In this document: piece after piece, positions 24,744 through 36,040 of the stretch | How positions within the stretch are numbered: position 1 is the stretch's first letter | Layout: each line of letters opens with the position of its first letter | Assembly: GCA_026075535.2 (NCBI GenBank) | Contig: AP026539.1 | Location: forward strand, 6,076,001-6,140,000 | DNA from: Tricholoma matsutake | Taxonomy: Eukaryota; Basidiomycota; Agaricomycetes; Agaricales; Tricholomataceae | Direction of reading: 5' to 3' | DNA length: 64,000 bases | Notes under the pieces: generated by a model | What the model was told of the DNA's origin: nothing | Database searches by the model: none | What the model saw: the letters and a program-made list of their open reading frames with translations, nothing else | Translations under genes and position numbers: made by a program

Positions 24744-26090
24744 CACAGCAGGCAAGTTCTGAGGCAGTTGACTTGTAGTTGACTTGTAGTTGACTTGTGG
24801 GCAACTCATGTTTGACTTGTGTTTGACATTTGTAGTTATGTAATGTACCTTTGTAATGACTATTCCATGATTAATATTCATTGCTGAATGTTGATCTTCT
24901 AGTTCATGCTAAGATAGATCTCGTTCAGAACAAATGTGATCACATGAAATGCATGACATTGGACTAGGTCATAGTTGGCAGTCATTTTGATGACACTTTT
25001 AAAAATTCTGGCTGCACAGAGTTGTTGGAAATCATTTTTATTAATGATCTGTTACTTTACATTCTCCAAAGGTTTTGAGGCTGAGGAGTCATTAGGTTTG
25101 CAAGTGCTGAATCTGGATGCTGTGACCATGTAGTCACAATGTCAAGTTCCTACTTCCAGAAACCTAATGGCAACTTCTACAGTCAAGTCTTTCATATTGT
25201 AAAAACAATATAACCTGGACATGTACGATTTAAATAGCTTTGTGGAAATGGATTTTTTTAAATGTGCTGTGAAGTGAATTTAGCAGAAGTCTATTCAAAT
25301 GTCACACATTTCAAGTGATCACATTTGTTCTGAATGAGATCTATCTTATAGCTATAGTTTCACTTAGAAAAACTGAATTTTGTACTTTGATACTGAAACA
25401 ATTTTAATATTTCTAATCAGAACTACAATATGATACACTATTGTTTCATTGTTGTAGGATTCACCCTGCTTGTACCCCATGAGCAGATGCTCACAGCGGT
25501 GCAACAGTTGGAGGCACTGTTTGGGTTTCCTCATTGCTCCTCTTGTTGTCATTCCCTGCCCCATTGTTCCATTGTTGTTCCCTCCCCTCATCCCATTGTC
25601 ATTCCCTGCCCCATTGTTCTGTTGTTGTTAACTTGTTCCCTCCCCTCGTCCCATTGTTGTTCTCCCCTCTGTCCCATTGTTTGCTTGTGTTTTCTGTTCA
25701 TTGTTGTCAATAATTAAAAGTAGTACCTAAAAAGTTTGTTAGTAAAATGAAAATGAAACAAGAAAAAAGACAGAAAAAACATACCTGTGATGTCTCTTGG
25801 GCCTTTTTTTGTTCAGTTTCCCTTGTCCTTGTTGCCTCCCAGTTGTCAGTCATTGTCTGTCATTTTTGTGCTATTGTTGCTCTAGCTAAAGGCAAGATTT
25901 GGTGGCCATAGCCAATGCGGCTGTAAACAGTTTGTTCTTAAGAGAATGCATCAATCAAGCATCAATTGCAATTTGGTAGGATTATGTAATGAGGTGTCAA
26001 CCATGAGTAAACCGTGAGTAAACCGCGAGTAAACCATGAGTCAACTATGAGTCAACTACAAGTCAACTGCCTCGGAACTTCCCTGCTGTG
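24744..26090. mobile_element. Gene-less unit B of the composite transposon
   Basis: It is bounded by CACAGCAGGCAAGTTCTGAG and the complementary outer end at 26090. It contains the MITE at 24912-25346 and an E-type module with a palindrome at 25478-25493. That module also holds an intron-like minus-strand tract (25727-25795: GTATGTTTTTTC, TTACTAACAAAC, TTTTTAG). It could move as a non-autonomous element, but both copies here travel with unit A. Confidence 0.6.
24912..25346. mobile_element. TA-target MITE (Tc1/mariner-type), 435 bp
   Basis: Terminal repeats of about 35 bp begin AGATAGATCTCGTTCAGAAC and end with the near complement. TA flanks both sides (24910-24911 and 25347-25348). The empty site survives in copy 2 of the host transposon near 54525-54545 (ACTATAGCTATAGCATG), showing one TA. 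It is non-coding. Confidence 0.9.
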
Positions 26091-26351
26091 ATAGAAAAGG
26101 CAGAGATAGGCAGATCAAGGCCGCTGAATGACATCATACCAAGGGGTAGATGTTGGAAGAGGTGCTCCGTCTCCAAATATAAAACTGTCAACATGCACAA
26201 ACATGATAGAAAGGGAAATTAGTAATAAAATCTGGAAAAATCATAGAAAATGAAGAATAGAAGGAAATGAAGTGAGGAAAAATGTAGAACAAACGTAAAA
26301 AATAGGAGAAACACACAGGGCACCCCCCCTAGTCCCCCTAGTCCCCTTACA

Positions 26352-26741
26352 CACCCTGTGAGCAGTTGATCGCAGTGGTGGGAGCAGGTGCTGGGCCATC
26401 TGTCATTGGCATTGGCATGTTGTTCCTTGTCTCTGTGGTGTCATTTCCATTGTCTGTAGCACCCATAGTCCACCTTGCAAGCAGTTGCTCACAGCAGTGG
26501 GGGCAGGTGCTGGGCTGTCCATCATTGGTGTTGGCATGTTGTTTGTTGTCATTCTCCTCATGTTCTCCTTGTTGTTGGCTTTCCTGGGTCTTGCGTGCCA
26601 TCCCTGCCCCCCTCGTTGTCCTCGTCTGGTCCCTGGAAAAGTTTTTTAGTAACAAAAAAATGAAATGAAAGATAAAAAAACTCACAGATGCCCAAGGGAC
26701 ATTGATGATGTCTCTTGGGCCCTTTTTTTGGGTTTCCTCAC
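26352..26741 (-). repeat. E core module piece
   Basis: This is the continuation of the E core after the solo LTR. It has palindrome copies at 26357 and 26475, and a minus-strand intron-like tract (about 26635-26690: GTGAGTTTTTTTATC, GTTACTAAAAAAC, TTTTCCAG). Confidence 0.55.
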
Positions 26742-29528
26742 TAGTGCTTTAAAGTCCAGTTCAGTGATAGGTCCACCTTGTCGTTCAAGCTCGGAAAACA
26801 CATCTACGATCCTCTATAAAGTTCTATGAACCCCTCCAAAGCTCTACAAACTTCTACAAAGTCACAAGAATGCTTCAAAATTCTTCGTGACACCTTGAAA
26901 TTCTTTGTATGCCTTCGGCCACCATAATACAATTCCCCTGACCTTTGTACAGCTCAGGATATACACTTGGAACATTGTCGATGGGTTCCGAACCAGTTTT
27001 GAGCAATATCGCAGCAATATAGGCCATCAAACAAGTCCGATATTTCCTCAACTGACTTTGAAAATCATCGAACATCAAAAATCGACATTGGACACTATAT
27101 TGCTATCCAAATGGTCATCGCACACTTGCCAGACATATCCCCTACCATTGTTGAACAATATCACACCGATTTCGGGCCACGAATGAAGTCTGAAGAATCT
27201 TCGAAAATCTTTGAAAAATATTGAACCTCAAAAATCATCTTTGGACACAGTATTTCCTATTCAAACAATCTTCGGATGCATGCTGGACACATGGGACACT
27301 ATCTCGAGTATATCAAACACATTTTGACTGCATGCACATGCATACAATCTGCTCAAAGCAGTTTCTGATGTTTTATAACAAGGACAGTCTGCTTTTAGCT
27401 ATTCTTTCTTATTATTTCTTCATCATGTGTTATATCTACCCTTTCTAGTCTCACTTTATTGTTCTGATATACTTCTAATGTCTTTTTCCTCAAGTTTTCC
27501 ACATGTTTGCCTCATGTTCTCTAGCCTTTTTAGGTAGTTTCTTTATTTTATATAAAAGGATGTACTAGATACAAAGAGAAACCAAAAAGTCGTCATCTTC
27601 CTCCCAGATCACAGTGATCGGAGAGTTCATTTTAGTCTTATTCAGTCCGAAGTTTGGTGTTTTATGCTAAACTTCCTCAAAATTCCTCAAAATTCCTCGA
27701 GATTCCTCGCATTACACTATTTTCACTCTCATTTCCCTCGATTCGCCTTTGCTTCACTTCTACTACTCATCTAGTCCCCCGATCATGCATCCAAACATAT
27801 TTGCACACTCGAAATACCTCGAAAAATATTGCAACACCTCAAAAAATATCATGGCATCTCAAAAATCATCGCAACGTCTTGAAAATCCTCAAAAGTCCTC
27901 GAAACACACTCTTTTAGCTTTGAGCTGCTTCGACAAGCAGTTGTTTTATGACTATTTGACGGTCAGTCTGACAGGTGACATCTAGAGGGCCTCGCATCCT
28001 TCCTCTGACTTGTGTTATACCATCCGAAGCCTTTTTGTGGGTTTTGTTTGGGTTTCTGGGTTGAGCATCATCACCGGTCCTGGTTTTTGCCCCCCTCGAG
28101 GCAGAACTGGGACCAAGACCGGTTCTTATATTTCACATATTCTATGAAAACCAGACCAGACCCTACAGGACCAGTCTGTATCAGTTATATTTGGTTCAAA
28201 AACCAGTTCAGACTGGTTTTCAACTGGACCAGTGGTCCAACCAACATTGTACTGACTACCAACTAACTACTCAGACTAATTTATAGTATAACTAAAAAAG
28301 TTAAACACAATAATAAAAGAATGAAACAAGAAAAATGAAAGAAAGCAAATCCACCCCATGAGCAGTGGCTCGCGAGGCTGGATATGTGCTGGGTAAGGCT
28401 CATTAGTACTAAAGTAAATGGCCCCCTCTGTCTCACGCTTCAAGCAAGGGAGGGCAGCAGGTGCAGTCATTGTCATTGTCCCTGTTGCTGTGATGGTGGT
28501 TGTCGTTGTTGTTGTCCCCATTGCTGTGGTCATAAAGAATCCACTACGCGAGCAGCAGCTTGCAAGGCTGGATGTGGACACTGGGTCATAAGTGTGGTGT
28601 GGGGACATGTTGTTGTTGCCTATTTTGTGAGGGGGTGGGGTAGTCACTGAGGTGGCAGTGCTGCAGTGATGTGGCACATACCTGGTGTCATTCAGTCATT
28701 ATCACTGTCCCCGCTTCCTCTTTCCCTGTCTGTTGTGGTATGGCATGGCTGCTGCTTGTTGTCTGTCATCCCCTGTTCATTGGTTGTCCAGGTGTTGTTG
28801 GTAGGCAGCACCCATGATCCACCCCATGAGCAGTGGCTCGTGAGGCTGGGGGCAGGTGCTTCAGTTTGTCTGTTGCTCATGGCTGCCTTTTCGGGATGGG
28901 GGGGTACATTGTAATGACATTGCAATCGGCAACATTGTTGTCACAAAGATAGGACCTAAAAATAAATAAAGAAGTTAGTTAAAAATGAACAGAAAGAAAA
29001 GATAATGAATTTACCTGGGCCCAAACAATGAGCCATCATTTGGACCCCCTTTGTTACATGTGCAGCCATGGTTGTGGTGGGAGAGAAATGTGTCATGTTG
29101 CAGGTTGTGGCAACACAGTACAAATATATGTAAATATATAAACGAAATATGTAGATGTGTAAAAAACGCATCAATGAAAGTGCGTGACCATGCAAACAAG
29201 CACAAATGGTCCATGCTTGCATTGCAGTATTTAAATGCTCACTTTTCACTCTCTTGCTTCGGGCATGCCCCAATTTATTTTACTATGTATGTATCATTGT
29301 ATACAGTATAGTATATTAAATTTATTCACATGGTCTATACATAAGTTCGGTTCAAGGCCAGTTCTAACTGGTCTCAAACAGTTTTGCTGTTTGTCTCGAG
29401 ATCAGTGAACTGCAGACAGAACCGATAGTGTAACCAGAGGACCATGACCACAAGTCCAGTTCCATTGGTTATGGTTTGGTTCAGTCTTGGTCATTTTCCA
29501 GTCTGCATGACTGGACCTTCAAGCACTA
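26742..29528. mobile_element. hAT-like transposon, 2787 bp
   Basis: The termini are TAGTGCTTTAAAGTCCAG on the left and the complement of TAGTGCTTGAAGGTCCAG on the right. A perfect 8-bp duplication, TTCCTCAC, lies at 26734-26741 and 29529-29536. GGACC/AACTGG-rich subterminal sequence occurs at 28070-28270 and 29340-29520. There is no transposase. The AT-rich interior has iterated CCTCAAAAATC-type motifs (26800-27920). Its ends match those of the 12.2-kb hAT-like element, so both belong to one family. Confidence 0.85.
28271..29335 (-). repeat. E-type modules inside the hAT-like transposon
   Basis: Palindrome copies occur at 28358, 28546 and 28824. Minus-strand intron-like tracts are seen at 28290-28350 and 28945-29015 (GTAAATTC, TTAACTAACTTC, TTTTTAG). 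A GGGCCCAAACAATGAGCCA...TTTGGACC inverted pair lies near 29015-29045. No E termini were found, so it may be an internal fragment. Confidence 0.5.
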
Positions 29529-29536
29529 TTCCTCAC

Positions 29537-30214
29537 TGTTCCCCCCCATCCCATCATCATTGTCCTCCCCAGCTGTCATTGTTGTTGTGTTCATCATTTT
29601 CCTTTCATCGTTGTGCCCTTGTCATTTGTGCCCTTGTCATTTGTGCCCTTGTTGTCTCCCCCTGTCCTTGTCATTCCTGCCCTGTTGTTGTCTTTCTTGC
29701 CTCATTGTTGCTCTGGCCCTGTGTTGCCTGGCCCCCATGGGTGTCATTCCTGTTGTGTGCATTTTCCTTGTGGTTCACTTGTGGTTCATTGCACTGCAAT
29801 CCACCCTGTGAGCAGGGGCTCGCAGTGGTGGCGTAACAGGGTTAAGAGTGGGGTGTTTTGGCCTGGGGACTGTTGTTACAAGATGTTTATTACCTAGAAA
29901 AGAATAAAAAACAGTTAATTAGTAAAATGAAACAAAGAAGAAATAAGAAAAAAACTTATCTAGGGCACAATCATTTGTGTCTGTTTTGTGTTGTTCTGGC
30001 TATGTTGTGGCTTTGGCATTGCAAGAGGTGGGTGTGGGAGTGGTGGCTGTGGGTGTTGATGAAGTGGAGGTGGTGGTAGAGGGAGGTGGCAGTGTTGAGA
30101 GTGGTGGTGGTGGTTGGGTGATGAGCTGGCAACGTTGATGATGCGGCTGTGTGCTTTGTCATACACAGCCACCAGGAGTACTACATAGGGGATTGATGTT
30201 GGTGGGCTAAGTAC
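29537..30214 (-). repeat. E core module piece, right side
   Basis: It continues the module interrupted at 26741. It has CCTTGTCATTTGTGCC tandem repeats (29615-29650), a palindrome at 29807 and a minus-strand intron-like tract at 29890-29965 (GATAAGTTTTTTTC, TTACTAATTAAC, TTTTCTAG). Confidence 0.55.
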
Positions 30215-30288
30215 AGCTCTGTGGTGTAATGGTTAAGTGCTGCATTACTTAGGACCAAGGGGTCAAGTGTTCAATTCTTGCTCATGAC
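30215..30288 (+). repeat. tRNA-like head of E element, right end
   Basis: TGGTGTAATGG (A box, Gln/Glu-like) and GTTCAATTC (B-box-like) are about 50 bp apart. It faces the terminus at 30509; the tail between them is dense in GGAATCT/GGATTCC short palindromes. Confidence 0.6.
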
Positions 30289-30990
30289 AATTATTTTACT
30301 ATTAAATGTAGTAGGGCTCAGACTGCTCATTCTTGTCCTAGCATTCCATTTGATTCCATGCAGAGTCTGGATGGATTCCTAACTGGAAATTCTGAGTCCT
30401 AGCTCTCTGCTAGAATTCCTAGCTCAGTCTGAATGGAGTCCTAGGAATCTGAGTGTTCTGATTGGAATCTGATTGGATTCCATTCAGGTTAGGTGGGGGA
30501 GTGTAAAGTACTCATTGTATCTGTAACTCATAATTTGTAGTATGTAGTTAAAACTTGTTGGGGATGTCAAATAAATGAAATCTACATGTTACATATATTT
30601 ATGTGTGTTATTGTTATGGATCATATGATGTCCAATTGTACCCAACATTTTTGTAGCACAAGTTATAAGCAGTACAATCAAAGTCATTCAAATCACAACA
30701 AAATCCCTGTCATAAAATGGTTTTGGTCATATCTTTTTCAGTTCCCAACCATTTTTAATGAACCAGGGAGCAAAATTGAAGCGAATATGTGTGGAAACAG
30801 GGGGGTGTCATCCACATGACCTACTAACCGGTTTTTGTGCAGTTAACAATATTTTTGAGATCTGAAAGACTGTAACTGTAACTGCCCATAACCAGACATT
30901 AACTGTAACTGATGGTCCAGTTAACATCAGTTAGGTTCAGTTCAGTTTCCAGTCTTTTTTTGGTCCATAGGACTGGACCTTAAAACACTA

Positions 30991-31349
30991 AGATTGAGAG
31001 TGCTGATCATGGCACTGTCATTAAATGTGCTTTTTACTCTCACTATCTCCCCCCACAGTCCATGTAGTTCCATTGTATACAGGAATGGAACTGTTAAACA
31101 TCTTTTGCTCATCTTCACTCCCCATGCAATACAGATCAAGGACCATAGATTCTTCAGCAATTGCATACATGGTGGTGTCTGGAATAACTGCTACATCATT
31201 CGGTAAAGCTGCCCCCTTACTACTTAAGGTACACTCAGTGTTCAATGGCATTTCCTTGTCCTTGGGTGATGCCTCCCCACACTCAAGGACCTCCATGCTG
31301 CTATAACCTCCAACTTCTTGGGTCACCTGTGGAACCTCCCATTCTATAC
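30991..31349 (-). pseudogene. 5' part of the third-family pol, separated by the 12.2-kb insertion
   Basis: The minus strand reads KSTFNDSAMISTLNL at the junction and, upstream, GSEDEQKMFNSSIPVYNG in another frame. The junction octamer is the target duplication of the element at 18743-30990. Upstream of about 31345 the sequence turns into T-rich E-type module. Confidence 0.6.
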
Positions 31350-32354
31350 TGAACAAAATGAAAGAAAAAGAAAAAAAGTCCACCACACCTAGCAAGGGGT
31401 GGTGGTACCACTGTCTAGCTGTTAGGGTCAGCATGTGGTGTCATTGGCATTGGCATCAATGGGGTCAGCACTGGCATTGGGGGATGTCGTTGGTGGTGAG
31501 GTTGGCATTGGCATCAGCATTGGCAGTGTTGGTGTTGGCATCATTGGCATTGATGTCACTGGTGTTGGTGCTGGGGTCACCATCGATGTCCACCTGCAAT
31601 CCACCCTACAAGCAGAGGCTCATAGGCATGGGGCAGGTGGTCATTGTCCCCTTGCTGGTTCTGGCTAGAGGCAACTGGGAGGGTGGTCAGCGTGACATGG
31701 TGGGCATACAAGGTGGGGGTGTACCTGGGACCCTGCTACATGGGCCTTCCCATGGCTTCCCTCATCCATCATCATCATCGTGGGCCACCATGGGTGTCAT
31801 GGTTGTAGAAATGTCAATACATTAAAAAAAACATGTAAAACAACTAATTAGTATAATTGAAATGCAAGAAAACAAGAAAAAAACTTACTATGGGCCCAAA
31901 CGATGTGTATCATCATTTGGGCTGCATTGTTCATGAGGTTGCTCTAGTTGTTACCTAAAAGTAAACAATTAGTTAGACTTCCCTTGGGCCCAAACAACAT
32001 ATAATGTTCATAGACGTCATTTGGGCCAAGTTGTGTGGCATCATTGACCTGAGGTTTGCATCCATGAGGTGGCCATTCAATGAGGTGGAGTGGTGGTGGT
32101 GATGTGGTGGTGGTGAGCAGAGTGGCAACGGTGGGTGGTGTGGTTGGATGTTGATTGTTGATTGTTGATTGTTGAATTGTTGAGTGATGTTTGGTCACAT
32201 TGATCAACAATCACTTACCAAACTTGGTTATGACTGGTTTAACTGGTCTTTGTATGGTCCTTTAGTTTAGCTAATAATGAATAACCATGACTGTAACTGA
32301 TTGTGAATGGCTGACCGCAGTTGCAGTTACATTGGTTACAGTTTGGTTTGGTTG
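31350..32354 (-). repeat. E-type modules with hAT-like subterminal sequence
   Basis: It has a palindrome at 31607 and minus-strand intron-like tracts at 31825-31890 and 31945-31985. GGGCCCAAAC...GTCATTTGGGCC inverted pairs occur at 31892-31925 and 31990-32035, and a TTGATTGTTGATTG run at 32150-32180. Its right edge (32215-32354) is rich in AACTGTAACTG/GGTTTGG repeats and cuts into the transposase gene at about 32355. No clear termini or duplication were seen. Confidence 0.5.
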
Positions 32355-33560
32355 TTTCTCCTTTACATCTGGGCAAGCCAGGAATTCAACAACTTTCCAT
32401 GCTGTGATATATTTTCCAAGCTCTTGCAGGTAGAGATTGATATCTGATATGAGATCTTCATCAACAAGCATGGATTCATTCCAATCTCCATATGGGTTCA
32501 TGGGAAGAACCACCCAGTCCATAATAAATTGCTTGGAGAGCTTTGCAAGCTGATGTAAACAGTAACAACCTCTTCCTATGGATATTGCAGCCTGGCATGC
32601 AGAAGCCCCCCACTTGTCATATCTCATTGACTTCAGATTGGTATAAAAGCTGAGCATCATTTGCATCCCATCCATTTGTATCCTGACAAAAGGATCAATT
32701 CCAGGGTCCTTGTATCTATGGTCAGTTGCTCTTGCAGGTTTTAGCTTTTCCCTCAAGTCCTTCAGCACATCAATGGTTTTCTGTTGAGATGGCACTTCTT
32801 GCAGTTTTCCATCACGTATTGTCTCATCCTGATGTACCCTGTCCTGATCTAGTGCTGTACCTTGTGTTTCATCATGTGGGGTTGTGTCCAGGTCACATGG
32901 GGAGCCTGGGCCATGTCCTGCTCCAGTGTTGTGGTCCAATTCCTCACCTTCTTTTTCAATGTCATTGATGACATCAGTGGTGTTCTCTTCAAATTTGAGC
33001 TCTTCAATAACTGATCCTTCCCTGCCTGCTACCTCCACAGGATCCATGATCTTAGGCTGACTACATGGCTGCAGAGCATCCATTTGGGAATGTGTTATTG
33101 ACATGCTGTCATCCATGTCCCAAATAGTCATGAGATTAAATATGTGTAAAACTTTGGTGCTGCCAATGACAAGTCTGGAATACCAGAATGATATTGTCCA
33201 AAAGGGGATTTGATCTCAAGATGAGAGTCTTCAGCTGCTGGCATGCCTCAGAGTGATGCCAACATGTTCTTGGATGTGGAGGATGAAACAGTGTCCATGT
33301 AGGTACTTTTTGTGGTTCTCATTGACAAGAAGGATACTGATGCTGCATCCTTTTCTTTCATTAGTAAAATGATGTACTAGTTGTTTGAATGTTGCACATA
33401 CTAAATTGTTTTCCTTTTCAGCATCCTGTGAATTACTGCCAGACTCCAGCTTTCTTTGTTTCTTGGCAAGGGCAGATGGAAAGAATGCCTGCTTCAGATT
33501 TTTGTAAGAGTGTCCTCTTACATCAGCATCTATACTATCCACATGCATGTTCATTATCAC
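32355..33560 (-). pseudogene. N-terminal part of an IS630-like DDE transposase gene
   Basis: The minus strand gives an N part (NLKQAFFPSALAKKQRKL), then an acidic/Gln-rich stretch, then a helical block typical of a large agaricomycete transposase-like family: LKDLREKLKPARATDHRYKD, GIDPFVRIQMDGMQMMLSFY, KWGASACQAAISIGRGCY, PMNPYGDWNESMLVDEDL. The frame leaves the family after FLACPDVKEK, where repeat sequence begins, so the catalytic part is missing. The region between 33131 and 33230 probably holds an intron or a frameshift. Confidence 0.65.
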
Positions 33561-33969
33561 ATGTTATCCTGATAGTATATAGTCTATACCTCATGTATTG
33601 TACTGTAGCTTAGTTTCCTCCCCCAAAATATACTAAGTTCCTAACATGTTTTGGTCTCCTTGGAGTGTTGGAAGCTCCAGCTTCCTTCCAGTTTTTAAGG
33701 CTTCATAGTATTGCCTTGCACTTTTGTCTCATATTAATCAGACTCCAGTGAAGAGTTTCAAAGACACAACACTCAGATATTGACATGACAGAACATAAAA
33801 ATTGAAAAATTAGACTGAATAATAGATGTGATGTAAAACTAACTATCACAAGATGATCATTGTACATTTTATCATGTTTCTGTGCAGGAAAATCTCTTAT
33901 AATGCTGTTGTGGAGTGATCAGAGCCACCTCTAATGGCATTTCTGGTGAATTTGGACATTGTCATGCTG
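33561..33969. other. No recognisable gene
   Basis: AT-rich sequence between the transposase fragment and the MITE, without reading frames or repeats I can name. Confidence 0.5.
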
Positions 33970-33977
33970 GTCACGTG

Positions 33978-34344
33978 TAGTGTTGCCTTGACAGGCTTGG
34001 GGCATTTTTGCATTTTTAAAATGACTTGACACAATGCACTCAGCCTGCTTAGTGTTAAGAGAGGACCTATTGACTTTTGGGGCTCCCCATTCATGTAAAT
34101 ATTTTCAGAGTTTTATACAATTTATTGGAATTGATATTGCTTTTGACTCATTTTTGCTGGTTGACTTGCAAAAAATGAGTCAAAAGCAATATCAATTCCA
34201 ATAAATTGTATAAAACTCTGAAAATATTTACATGAATGGGGAGCCCCAAAAGTTGATGGGTCTTCTCTTAACACTAAACAGATTGCATTGTGTCAAGTTA
34301 TTTTAAAAATACAAAAATGCCCCAAGTTGCTCAAGGCAACACTA
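33978..34344. mobile_element. Palindromic foldback MITE, copy 1 (367 bp)
   Basis: The termini are TAGTGTTGCCTTGA and its complement. Almost the whole element folds on itself around a short loop at about 34155-34170 (TTTTTGCTGGTTGACTTGC). The flanking octamers are GTCACGTG (33970-33977) and GTCATGTG (34345-34352), one mismatch, pointing to hAT-type mobilisation. Confidence 0.88.
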
Positions 34345-35701
34345 GTCATGTGACATTGGCAGCTTGTGGATGACCTCTACCTTATATCTAATCATTTTTT
34401 ACATGGATAGATGTAATAGAAGCATATGTACCTTTGACAGAAAGCCAGAGCACCAAATTGACCAGGAAGTACAAGTCCAAGACAATTTTTCAAAAGTTTT
34501 CAAACACCTACCCAATGATAGTAAGCAAAACAGGACAAACAGGATTCATGGGATTATCCAAAATTGAGATTCTCTGCTTGAACCTGAACTGAACCCCTTT
34601 GAACCTGAACTTACAGTTCAGTCCAAAGCAAGTCCAAAGTTTAGCAAGATGGCTGAACTGAACCTGAAGTTTGGTTCTAGGTTCAGAAAAAGCCTTGGAG
34701 AACCAGACTGAACTGAACTGTGGGTATTTCATACCCCATGCTCCAAATGCCTCTACTGTGCTAGGACAGGAAGTGGGCCACCTAGAAAAGAAAAGTGATT
34801 TACTTGAGTAAAATGGAGCCTTTATAGGATTTGATAGGCTGGGATGGTAGACAAGGATCCTAGGAGGATGATATACAATGGTTGTGATTTTAGAGAACAC
34901 TATTGTTGCACTATGAATATTTTTGCATGACAACTGCCAAAACAGGAAAATCAGTGATCTGGGCCATGCATGGGAACCTTTCTTATTGACTGTGACCTCA
35001 ATTTCACAACACCATTCTGAACAATCTAGAGTAGCTTCACACTTCAAACTTTTTGAGACATATTAAGAGGTATGTAATCTATCACTAATTCAAGCTCTTG
35101 TCATATCTGACTGTTTCCCCCATCTAGGATTTCGATGTTTTGGTGGATCTACCTGGGTCTTGATCTCACCAGACTGCATCATCAATGGCACCTCAACACT
35201 GCTGTTCTCTGCCTCCAAACCATCCTCCATGACCCCAGGTGCCAAGCTAGTGCCATACTTGGGACTTATGGCCTGTTCCTGTATGCTCCCTTCTTGCAGA
35301 GCTTCTGGCTCACTCTGATGTCCAACAGCATCTGCAATGCTCGAAATCTCAGCTTCACTGATGTCTCGAGTCTCAAGTAGAGGTTGGTGCATATGTGGGA
35401 GTGGGAGTGGGAGTGGGTGTGGGAGTGGGTGTGGGCAAGGTTGTGGGCAAGGTTGTGTCTGCTTGGTATGTTGACTTCTTTCATCCTCAGTGGCCTCTTC
35501 ACAGCATCCTTGAATCACATGAACAGGACATTGTCAGCATGATCTTTGGTATCTCTGCTTCACTCTCAGAATCAGAGTCAGAGCTGCTTTCTGATGACTC
35601 AGGTGTCCCAGATGACCCCAAGCCCAAATCTGAAGCATCCATTCCAGCATTTGCACTGCCTACTATGTCTGTGTCTCTTCCTCTTGCACCCCTCCCCTCT
35701 G

Positions 35702-35732
<31 letters not shown>

Positions 35733-36040
35733 CTCTGCCTGCACCTCGATTAATGTAGGGGACATTGAAACCCAGCCAAAATTTTGAGTCCTCTTGCACT
35801 TCATTTATACCAGCCTCAAACTCAAACTTCTCCTGTTTCCACTTGCAAGAATCATTTCAGAAGATATCTAAGGAAGTTTTCGGCAGACACAGAAATTCTA
35901 TACCATACTTAAATAAATTGTTATTAAGATTTTTTCAAAGTGCTCAAAACATCTTAATATGCCTTGAAACAACGTCAGGCAGAATTTCAAAAATCTCAAG
36001 CCAAAGATTTGGCCATGCATGTGGCTGTGTTTTCATTACA
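34345..36040. other. Mostly non-coding; CTGAACTGAACC repeats and low-complexity frames
   Basis: 34575-34730 carries repeated CTGAACCTGAA/GGTTCAG motifs, perhaps a transposon end. On the minus strand two low-complexity frames (35090-35518 and 35499-35804) encode (HPLP)n and (EP)n tracts and an acidic Ser-rich patch. These are driven by TGGGAG and GGCTCT microsatellites, and I would not call them genes without transcript evidence. Confidence 0.5.

Larger units (their letters stand above)
19981..26090 (+). mobile_element. Composite Tnp2/CACTA-like (Plavaka-related) transposon, copy 1
   Basis: The outer termini are CACAATGGGCAAGTTCTGAG and the complement of CACAGCAGGGAAGTTCCGAG. A 3-bp duplication, ATA, flanks it within the LTR (19978-19980 and 26091-26093). 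Subterminal arrays of an 11-bp unit (GTTGACTCATG and variants) line both ends, as in CACTA elements. Two further inward termini at 24217-24246 and 24744-24773 divide it into a gene-bearing unit A (19981-24246), a 497-bp spacer and a gene-less unit B (24744-26090). It carries a transposase gene and a convergent companion gene. Confidence 0.85.
19804..26351 (-). mobile_element. Solo LTR of the chromovirus family, split by a transposon
   Basis: The two LTR halves (19804-19980 and 26091-26351) together match the LTR at 152-577, including the segment missing from 5758-6123. The flanking 5-bp duplication CACCC is at 19799-19803 and 26352-26356, as expected for an LTR element reduced to a solo LTR by homologous recombination. 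The target was the E module. Confidence 0.9.
19103..30512. mobile_element. E-family element inside the hAT-like element, itself interrupted
   Basis: The left terminus contains GTTTACACTCCCCCACCTAG (from 19109) and the right terminus the complementary TAGGTGGGGGAGTGTAAAG (ending 30509). Both ends have GGAATCC/GGACT-rich tails and a tRNA-like head pointing outward (19358-19431 minus, 30215-30288 plus). The core pieces are 19440-19803, 26352-26741 and 29537-30200, with palindromes, microsatellites and minus-strand intron-like tracts. I could not find a matching 9-bp duplication, so the two ends may belong to different insertions. Confidence 0.55.
18743..30990. mobile_element. hAT-like element enlarged to 12.2 kb by nested insertions
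   Basis: The termini are TAGTGATTTAAGATCTGG on the left and the complement of TAGTGTTTTAAGGTCCAG on the right. The flanking octamers are AGATCGAG (18735-18742) and AGATTGAG (30991-30998), one mismatch. The element's own sequence is only about 0.36 kb on the left and 0.48 kb on the right, rich in GGACCAGT/AACTGG-type subterminal repeats; the rest is later insertions. Joining the two flanks restores the protease frame across the site (SAMISTLNLNMF), an independent check of the boundaries. Confidence 0.8.

Noticed and set aside
26742..27980. A separate LTR suggested by TATATAAAAGGA near 27550
   Set aside because: No partner, no TG...CA ends with a duplication; the stretch is inside a well-bounded hAT-like element.
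19103..30512. 9-bp duplication for the nested E element
   Set aside because: Flanking bases (TCCTATAAT and ATTGTATCT) do not match under any nearby choice of ends.
35090..35804. Minus-strand genes with (HPLP)n and (EP)n tracts
   Set aside because: The frames follow TGGGAG and GGCTCT microsatellites, with no domain or convincing splice pattern.
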